From contig DJIP01000070.1 in assembly GCA_002433675.1 (NCBI GenBank), forward strand, positions 22,116 to 33,702: 11,587 bases of DNA, given 5' to 3'. Below, one piece after another: positions 6,851-11,587 of this stretch (position 1 is its first letter; each line of letters starts with the position of its first letter). This DNA is from Halomonas halophila (GTDB lineage: Bacteria; Pseudomonadota; Gammaproteobacteria; Pseudomonadales; Halomonadaceae). A model generated the notes under the pieces. It saw only the letters and a program-made list of their open reading frames with translations. It did no database searches and was not told the origin of the DNA. The translations under genes and the position numbers were made by a program.

Positions 6851-6960
6851 CTCACGTCGGCTCACGCCAACTCACTCCAGCTCACTCCGACTCACTCCGA
6901 CTCACTCCGACTCACTCCAGCTCACTCCGACTCACTCCAGCTCACTCCAGCTCACTCCAC
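6851..6960. repeat. 10-bp tandem repeat array, 11 units
   Basis: Eleven units of exactly 10 bp. Nine are CTCACTCC followed by AG, GA or AC (6871-6960); the first two are diverged (CTCACGTCGG, CTCACGCCAA), so the array seems to have grown at its right side. The last two bases of each unit alternate between AG and GA. A partial unit CTCAC precedes it at 6846-6850. It lies about 75 bp left of the AT-rich TRAP promoter island and in neither coding region. Confidence 0.92.
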
Positions 6961-7036
6961 TTCAGGCCACCTGACGTCGCTTGCCCCAGCCCCCCCTTCG
7001 ACACGACTGGGCGCGCCTTATCAATGCATTTAAAAA

Positions 7037-7048
7037 GACTACGTAGTC
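7037..7048. promoter_or_regulatory. 12-bp perfect palindrome upstream of TRAP promoter
   Basis: GACTACGTAGTC is a perfect dyad centred about 33 bp before the -10 hexamer at 7076-7081, placing it near -45 from the expected transcription start. It does not fit the HutC core. Its place suggests an activator site or a second repressor site for the TRAP operon. Confidence 0.45.
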
Positions 7049-7052
7049 ACTA

Positions 7053-7081
7053 AATTAAACTAAAGTATATTTATATATAAT
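7053..7081 (+). promoter_or_regulatory. Promoter of the TRAP operon
   Basis: TATAAT (7076-7081) is a perfect -10 hexamer in a very AT-rich island. The -35 element is poor: AATTAA, ATTAAA or TTAAAC at spacings of 17, 16 and 15, which suits a promoter needing an activator. The expected start is near 7088, directly before the operator-like GTGTATACAC, and leaves a leader of about 155 nt before dctP. Confidence 0.55.
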
Positions 7082-7092
7082 TCAGTAACTTA

Positions 7093-7102
7093 GTGTATAC
7101 AC
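7093..7102. promoter_or_regulatory. HutC-type operator overlapping the TRAP transcription start region
   Basis: GTGTATACAC is a 10-bp perfect palindrome; both 7093-7100 and, on the other strand, 7095-7102 fit the GTNTANAC core. It lies 12-21 bp after the -10 hexamer, where a bound repressor would block initiation or early elongation. The half-site spacing differs by 2 bp from the palindrome at 1624-1641, so affinity may differ. Confidence 0.55.
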
Positions 7103-7242
7103 ATAGGTCATTTAACTTTCTGTTGTTGAATACGTATGTTGTTTGGATTTACAAGTGTGCACTCCGCAGCGCCACCACCTCGAGCGCCGCCGATTGCCCC
7201 TCGCTGCCGGCCAGGGGCTCACAACGACAACAGGAGAGCTCC

Positions 7243-8241
7243 ATGCGCCACCTTCGCCCCCTTCCCTTCAGCCTGACCGCCCTGACCGCCGCTGTCGGTC
7301 TTGGCCTTTCCGCGACCGCCCTTGCCCAGCAGGAGCGCACCATCGACGTCAGCCTGCCGCTGGGCCCCGAGTCACAGCAAGGCATCGGTATCCTCAAGTT
7401 CGGCGAGGAACTTGAGCGCCTGTCGGATGGCCGCCTGACCATCGAACCCCACTACGACAACGCCCTGGGGGCCGAGCGTGAGGTCATCGAGGGCATGGGG
7501 CTTGGCATCATCGACGCAGGCATCGCCTCCACCGGCCCCATGGGCGGTTTCGTCGACGAGTTCCTGCTGTTCGACCTGCCCTACATCTTCGAGGACCACG
7601 AGCACGCCTACGCCTTCCTCGACAGCGAACACGGCGAACAGCTCGCTCAACTCGCCGAAGAGCAGATGAACGTCAAGTTCCTGGCCTGGATGGAAAACGG
7701 CTTCCGCCACAACACCAACTCGGTACGCCCGCTTGAGCACCCGAGCGATCTCGACGGCATCAATCACCGCACCCAGGAAAGCCGCGTTCAGGTGGACACC
7801 TGGGAAGCGCTGGGCGCCAACGCCACGCCGATGGCCTGGACCGAGGTCTACACCGCGCTGCAACAGGGGGTCATGGACAGCCAGGAAAACCCGCTGGCCA
7901 CCATCTACGACGTCAACTTCTACGAGGTCCAGGACTACCTGAACATCACCCAGCACGTCTATTCGCCGGCGCCACTGATGATGAGCCTGAACCTGTTCAA
8001 CTCATTCAGCGAAGAAGATCAGCAGATCATCCTCGAAGCCGCGCAGATCGCACTGCCGGTACAGCGCGAGGCCAGCCAGGAGCTGGAGCAGCGCTACAAG
8101 GGCGAACTGGCGGAGCTCGGCATGACCGTGACCGAGCCGGACCTGGGGCCCTTCCGTGAGGCCGTGCGTCCGGTGATCGACAAGTGGGCGCCGACCGTGG
8201 GCGAGGACCTGGTCGACGCCGCGATCAACTTCGACCACTAA
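7243..8241 (+). CDS. dctP: TRAP transporter substrate-binding protein
   Basis: Periplasmic receptor that captures an organic acid and hands it to the DctQM membrane complex. The 332-residue precursor has a Sec signal peptide (Arg-containing start, hydrophobic LTALTAAVGLGLSATALA, cleavage likely after Ala28). Family features: GILKFGEELERLSDGRLTIE, the GPMGGFVDEFLLFDLPYIFED block (98-118), DLDGINHRTQ with Arg176 at the position of the conserved carboxylate-binding Arg, and LGANATPMAWTEVYTALQQGVMDSQENP (190-217). The usual KIR motif is replaced by NHR. The start at 7243 is fixed by AGGAG (7232-7236) 6 nt before it and by the signal peptide. First gene of the operon; a hairpin separates it from dctQ. 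Ligand not predictable by reading. Confidence 0.96.
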   Translation: MRHLRPLPFSLTALTAAVGLGLSATALAQQERTIDVSLPLGPESQQGIGILKFGEELERLSDGRLTIEPHYDNALGAEREVIEGMGLGIIDAGIASTGPMGGFVDEFLLFDLPYIFEDHEHAYAFLDSEHGEQLAQLAEEQMNVKFLAWMENGFRHNTNSVRPLEHPSDLDGINHRTQESRVQVDTWEALGANATPMAWTEVYTALQQGVMDSQENPLATIYDVNFYEVQDYLNITQHVYSPAPLMMSLNLFNSFSEEDQQIILEAAQIALPVQREASQELEQRYKGELAELGMTVTEPDLGPFREAVRPVIDKWAPTVGEDLVDAAINFDH

Positions 8242-8248
8242 GCAACAA

Positions 8249-8281
8249 GGCGCCCGCTGAGCCCACGGCAAGGCGGGCGCC
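8249..8281 (+). other. Intercistronic hairpin between dctP and dctQ
   Basis: GGCGCCCGC (8249-8257) pairs perfectly with GCGGGCGCC (8273-8281), leaving a 15-nt loop. It starts 7 nt after the dctP stop and is followed by GTCTCTTCC, not a U-tract, so it is more likely an mRNA-protecting or partially attenuating hairpin that lets the binding protein be made in excess over the membrane subunits. Confidence 0.65.
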
Positions 8282-8303
8282 GTCTCTTCCTGCGAGGCAT
8301 CCC

Positions 8304-8816
8304 ATGCAATCCTTCCTGCAATTCGTCAACGCCGGGATCGGGCACTTCAACCGCTTGATCGGCTGGGGCCTGGCGCTGCTGCTGCTGGTCATGACCGTGC
8401 TGATCTTCTGGCAAGTCTTCGCCCGATTCGTGGTCGGCAGTCCCTTGTTCTTCTCCGACGAGATCGCGCGCTTTTCGATGCTCTGGCTGACCTTTATCGG
8501 TGCCGGCTACGCCTACCGCAAGGGCACCCTGATTTCGGTCGACATCGTGCTGGAGTATTGCGGCGAACGCGTGGGCCGCCTGATGCGCATCCTGGTTGTG
8601 CTGTGCTCGGCGGTGTTCGCCTTCGTCATGATCAAGTACGGCTTCGAGCTGGTCGGCCGGGTCTCCAGCCAGACCGCCCCCAGCACTCGTATTTCGATGA
8701 TGTGGCCTTACCTCGCCATCCCGGCAGGCGGCATCGTGATCATGGTCAATAGCCTCGGCCTGCTGATCGACGAAGCCCTGGGCCAACCGGTCCACCACCA
8801 TCAGGAGGTGAACTGA
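8304..8816 (+). CDS. dctQ: TRAP transporter small permease subunit
   Basis: Small membrane subunit of the TRAP transporter, pairing with DctM in the inner membrane. The 170-residue product has four hydrophobic segments (about 18-40, 52-68, 90-112 and 133-153), matching the usual four-helix DctQ. The family block FWQVFARFVVGSPLFFSDEIARFSMLWLTFIGAGYAYRKGTLISVD is clear. The ATG at 8304 has GAGG 6 nt before it; the frame is open 40 codons further upstream but that part is the hairpin and the end of dctP. The stop lies 2 nt before the dctM start, so the two are coupled. Confidence 0.95.
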   Translation: MQSFLQFVNAGIGHFNRLIGWGLALLLLVMTVLIFWQVFARFVVGSPLFFSDEIARFSMLWLTFIGAGYAYRKGTLISVDIVLEYCGERVGRLMRILVVLCSAVFAFVMIKYGFELVGRVSSQTAPSTRISMMWPYLAIPAGGIVIMVNSLGLLIDEALGQPVHHHQEVN

Positions 8817-8818
8817 CC

Positions 8819-10087
8819 ATGGCACTGTTACTGTTTGTCCTGCTGATTTCCCTGTTCATTCTTGGCGTCCCCATCGCCTTCTCGCTGGGGCTGGCCTCGG
8901 CCATCACCGTCTGGCACGGCGATCTGATGCCGATGCTGATCGTCGCCCAACAGATGCTGGCCTCGGTCAATTCCTTTCCGCTGATGGCGATCCCGTTCTT
9001 CATCCTGGCGGGCTACCTGATGCAAGGTGGCGGCATCTCCAAGCGTCTGGTCGACTTTTCCAACACCCTGGTGGGCAGCATGACCGGCGGCCTGGCCATG
9101 GTGGCTATCGTCACGTCGCTGTTCTTCGCCGCGATCTCCGGCTCCGGCGCCGCCACCACCGCCGCGATCGGCGCCATCCTGATTCCGGCCATGCTGTCCA
9201 AGGGCTATCCCGGTGGCTACGCCGCCGCCAACCAGGCCGCCTCCGGCGCCCTCGGCGTGATCATCCCGCCCAGCATCCCGCTGATTCTCTACGGCATCGC
9301 CGCCAACGTCTCGGTCGGCGACATGTTCATCGCCGGTATTCTGCCGGGCATCCTGGTGACCCTGACCCTGCTGGTATTTGCCTACTTCTTTGCCCGTGCC
9401 AATGGGCTTGGCGGCGGAGAAAAAAGCTCGCTCGGCGACGTCTTTCGCGCTGGTAAAAAGGCAATCCTGGCCATCCTGATGCCGGTGATCATCCTCGGTG
9501 GCATCTATGGGGGTGTCTTTACCCCCACCGAAGCCGCCGTCATCGCGGTCGCCTACTCCTTCGTTATCGGCACCCTGATCTACCGCGAGATCAAGTTCGC
9601 AAGCCTGGTCGGCATCCTCAAGCAGTCCGCCGTGACCACCGCGGTGGTGCTCAGCATCATCGGCGCCGCCGGGCTCTATGGACGCATCCTGCAAAGCCTG
9701 CGGGTCCCCGACATGATCTCGGACTTCGTGATCTCGGCCATCGACAGCCCGCTTCTGTTCATCCTGCTGGCGAACCTGTTGCTGCTTCTGGCCGGCATGT
9801 TCATCGAGGCCGCCGCCGCCATCCTGATCTTCGTGCCGATCCTGCTGCCGATCGCGGTGAGCTACGGCTTCGACCCGATCCACTTCGGCATCATCATGGT
9901 GGTCAACCTGGCCATGGGCATGTTCACCCCGCCGGTCGGGCTCAACCTCTTCGTCGCCTCCCAGATCACCAACATCGGCATCGCTCGTCTGACCTGGGCG
10001 GTCATGCCCTTCGTCGCGATCGTGCTCGCCAACCTTCTGATCATCAGCCTGCTGCCGGTGTTGTCCACCTGGCTGCCGTCGCTGTGA
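8819..10087 (+). CDS. dctM: TRAP transporter large permease subunit
   Basis: The channel subunit that uses the sodium gradient to move the substrate delivered by DctP. The 422-residue product is hydrophobic throughout, with about 11-12 membrane segments. Family features: LFILGVPIAFSLGLASAI, NSFPLMAIPFFILAGYLM, TSLFFAAISGSGAATTAAIGAILIPAM (sodium-site region), GALGVIIPPSIPLILYGIAA, GGIYGGVFTPTEAAVIAV, and MGMFTPPVGLNLFVAS. AGGAGG (8803-8808) lies 10 nt before the ATG, within the end of dctQ. The length and order P-Q-M are standard. The complementary strand is also open over nearly the whole gene, but that is a GC-rich shadow. Confidence 0.97.
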   Translation: MALLLFVLLISLFILGVPIAFSLGLASAITVWHGDLMPMLIVAQQMLASVNSFPLMAIPFFILAGYLMQGGGISKRLVDFSNTLVGSMTGGLAMVAIVTSLFFAAISGSGAATTAAIGAILIPAMLSKGYPGGYAAANQAASGALGVIIPPSIPLILYGIAANVSVGDMFIAGILPGILVTLTLLVFAYFFARANGLGGGEKSSLGDVFRAGKKAILAILMPVIILGGIYGGVFTPTEAAVIAVAYSFVIGTLIYREIKFASLVGILKQSAVTTAVVLSIIGAAGLYGRILQSLRVPDMISDFVISAIDSPLLFILLANLLLLLAGMFIEAAAAILIFVPILLPIAVSYGFDPIHFGIIMVVNLAMGMFTPPVGLNLFVASQITNIGIARLTWAVMPFVAIVLANLLIISLLPVLSTWLPSL

Positions 10088-10107
10088 CCCCACACAAGGA
10101 GAACACC

Positions 10108-10881
10108 ATGAACGTCGTTGAAAGCCTCACCCCGCGCCAGGGACTGCGCGTGCTGGTCACCGCCGGCGCCTCCGGCATCGGCCTGGCCATCGCCCAGGCC
10201 TTCGTCCAGGCCGGCGCCAGGGTCCACGTCTGCGATATCGACAGCGAGGCCCTGGCCGCCCTGCCCGACGGCATCACCCATACCCGTTGCGACGTCAGCC
10301 GCGAGGACGAGGTCGCCCGCCTGTTCGATGACGCCCGCGCACTCGGCGGTCTCGATGTGGTGGTCAACAACGCCGGGATCGCCGGCCCCACCGCGGGCAT
10401 CGACGAGATCGATCACGCAAGCTGGACCCAGACCATCGACATCAACCTGAACGGCCAGTACCGCGTCGCCCACCGCGCCGCGCCGCTGCTGCGCGAAAGC
10501 CAGGGACTGCTGGTCAACCTGGCCTCGGTGGCCGGACGGCTTGGCTTCGCCTACCGCACGCCCTACGCCGCGAGCAAGTGGGCGGTGGTCGGCCTGACCA
10601 AGAGCCTGGCCTGCGAGCTCGGCCCGGACGGCGTGCGGGTCAATGCCATCCTCCCGGGTATCGTGCGTGGGCCACGCATCGAGAAGGTGATCGAGGACCG
10701 TGCCGCCAAGCGCGGCATCAGCTACGCCGAGATGGAAACGGAGAACCTGTCGAAGATCTCCATGCGTCGCATGGTCGAGCCCACCGATATCGCCGCCATG
10801 GCACTGTTCCTGGCGGCGCCGGGGGGCACCAACATCAGCGGCCAGGCACTGAGCGTCTGCGCCAACGTCGAATCCCTGTGA
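10108..10881 (+). CDS. Short-chain dehydrogenase/reductase (SDR)
   Basis: Classical SDR of 257 residues that would interconvert a hydroxyl and a keto group. It has the coenzyme loop VTAGASGIGLAIA (TAGxSGIG at 18-25, with an Ala inserted in the usual TGxxxGIG), Asp43 in VCDID after the second strand, which points to NAD(H), NNAG (87-90), Asn113 in INLN, and the catalytic set Ser140, Tyr153, Lys157 (NLASVAG...YAASK). The tail ISGQALSVCANVESL is typical of a catabolic SDR group often placed in transport operons. AAGGAG (10096-10101) lies 6 nt before the ATG; 20 nt separate it from dctM, so it belongs to the TRAP operon and probably oxidises the imported acid or a product of it. Substrate unknown. 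Confidence 0.94.
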   Translation: MNVVESLTPRQGLRVLVTAGASGIGLAIAQAFVQAGARVHVCDIDSEALAALPDGITHTRCDVSREDEVARLFDDARALGGLDVVVNNAGIAGPTAGIDEIDHASWTQTIDINLNGQYRVAHRAAPLLRESQGLLVNLASVAGRLGFAYRTPYAASKWAVVGLTKSLACELGPDGVRVNAILPGIVRGPRIEKVIEDRAAKRGISYAEMETENLSKISMRRMVEPTDIAAMALFLAAPGGTNISGQALSVCANVESL

Positions 10882-10897
10882 CCACGGAAGCCTCCTT

Positions 10898-11587
10898 ATG
10901 AACAGACCCGTAGGTATTCTCGGCGCCGGCCTGATCGGCCGCGCCTGGGCCATCGTGTTCGCCCGAGCCGGCATCGACGTGCGCCTGCATGACGCCGCAG
11001 ACGAGGCGCTCGAACGGGCCCGCGACGCCATCGCCACCTCCCTCGATGACCTCCACCAGGCGGGGTTGATCGAGGACCCCGAGCGGGCGATGTCGCGTAT
11101 CCGCTACGACAGCGACCTGGCATCGGCCATGGCCGGGGTCGGCTACGTGCAGGAGTGCGGGCCGGAAGATATCGAGACCAAGCGGCGCATCTACAGCGAC
11201 CTTGAAGCCGTGGTAGCCAAGGACACGGTGCTGGCCAGCTCGACCTCCGGTATCGCCGCTTCGCGCTTCACCGATCACCTCCATCACCCTGACCGTTGCC
11301 TGGTGGCCCATCCGGTCAATCCGCCCTACCTGATCCCGCTGGTAGAAGTAGTGCCCGCACCGGCCACCGGGCAAGCCGTGGTGGCGACTACCATGGCGCT
11401 GATGGAACAGGCCCGGCAGACACCGATCCTGGTCAACAAGGAAGTCCCTGGCTTCGTGCTCAATCGCCTGCAAGGCGCCCTGCTCAACGAGGCGCTGAGA
11501 CTGTTCGCCGACGGGGTGTGCTCCGCCGACGATCTGGACAAGACGGTCAAGCATGGGCTGGGTCTGCGCTGGTCGTTCATGGGGCCC
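10898..11587 (+). CDS. 3-hydroxyacyl-CoA dehydrogenase family protein, lambda-crystallin/L-gulonate dehydrogenase type (cut by window edge)
   Basis: The first 230 residues are visible and the frame stays open to the end of the window; such proteins are usually about 310-320 residues. The NAD-binding loop is GILGAGLIGRAWA (GxGxIG at 9-14). SSTSGIAASRF (114-124), VAHPVNPPYLIPLVEVVPAPAT (137-157, catalytic His138 and Asn141) and VPGFVLNRLQGALLNEALRL (183-202) follow, and GLGLRWSFMGP at the edge is the signature of the branch that includes L-gulonate 3-dehydrogenase and L-carnitine dehydrogenase. That branch often oxidises free 3-hydroxyacids rather than CoA esters. The start is 16 nt after the SDR stop with GGAAG 7 nt before it, so it is the fifth gene of the TRAP operon. 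Confidence 0.93.
   Translation, partial: MNRPVGILGAGLIGRAWAIVFARAGIDVRLHDAADEALERARDAIATSLDDLHQAGLIEDPERAMSRIRYDSDLASAMAGVGYVQECGPEDIETKRRIYSDLEAVVAKDTVLASSTSGIAASRFTDHLHHPDRCLVAHPVNPPYLIPLVEVVPAPATGQAVVATTMALMEQARQTPILVNKEVPGFVLNRLQGALLNEALRLFADGVCSADDLDKTVKHGLGLRWSFMGP

Larger units (their letters stand above)
6562..7242. other. Intergenic region between polyamine and TRAP operons
   Basis: About 680 bp with no recognisable protein. From left to right: the leader of the polyamine operon, with a hairpin GGCTCGTC/GACGAGCC (6642-6649 and 6655-6662) about 80 nt before its start; a small perfect hairpin GGCGCT/AGCGCC (6807-6812, 6817-6822); the 10-bp repeat array (6851-6960); a GC-rich spacer; an AT-rich promoter island (about 7023-7110); and the leader of dctP. 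An open plus-strand frame from 7093 would add 50 residues to DctP but lacks a ribosome binding site and would bury the signal peptide. Confidence 0.75.

Noticed and set aside
6851..6960. A CRISPR array
   Set aside because: The period is 10 bp with no spacers of unique sequence, and no cas genes are present.
6805..7053. Repeat-containing open frames over the 10-bp array (SDSLRLTPAHS-type translation)
   Set aside because: A 10-bp period changes frame from unit to unit, so all frames stay open simply because the unit lacks stop codons; there is no ribosome binding site.
7093..7242. An upstream GTG start extending DctP by 50 residues
   Set aside because: It would bury the signal peptide, overlaps the operator, and the ATG at 7243 has a proper AGGAG.
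8828..10093. A 421-residue minus-strand open frame opposite dctM
   Set aside because: The product is His/Asp/Gly/Gln-rich without domain likeness; it mirrors codon bias of the real membrane protein gene.

Overview
The window reads as chromosome from a GC-rich gammaproteobacterium, most likely a halophilic or marine Halomonadaceae-type organism. This is an inference from the GC-rich coding style with sharply AT-rich promoter islands, the TRAP transporter, the HutC-like repressor and the carboxynorspermidine genes; there is no rRNA or other decisive marker.

Left part (1-2740, all minus strand): a GntR/HutC-family repressor (2033-2740), a 411-bp gap, then a tightly coupled pair, a family III CoA-transferase (428-1570) and an acyl-CoA dehydrogenase that runs off the left edge. 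The gap holds two HutC-type operator sequences in AT-rich DNA and a GC-rich, structured stretch that resembles the 5' part of RNase P RNA without being a complete RNase P RNA. Middle part (2933-6561): a plus-strand zinc-less quinone oxidoreductase/ADH-like gene behind a strong dyad and closed by a hairpin terminator, then a minus-strand two-gene polyamine operon (carboxynorspermidine dehydrogenase and decarboxylase NspC). Right part (6562-11587): a 680-bp non-coding stretch with an array of about eleven 10-bp tandem repeats and an AT-rich promoter with another HutC-type operator, followed by a plus-strand operon dctP-dctQ-dctM (TRAP transporter), an SDR dehydrogenase, and a lambda-crystallin-type 3-hydroxyacyl-CoA/L-gulonate dehydrogenase cut by the right edge.

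Most likely logic: the repressor controls two separated transcription units, because sequences fitting the HutC-subfamily core GTNTANAC lie upstream of the CoA-transferase operon and at the TRAP promoter. The TRAP system would import an organic acid, which would be activated by the CoA-transferase and oxidised by the acyl-CoA dehydrogenase, with the SDR and the 3-hydroxyacid dehydrogenase acting on hydroxylated intermediates. The substrate cannot be read from the sequence. The polyamine operon and the oxidoreductase lie between the two halves and look functionally unrelated. The least explained items are the RNase P-like segment beside the operators, the 10-bp repeat array upstream of the TRAP promoter, and the split regulon.
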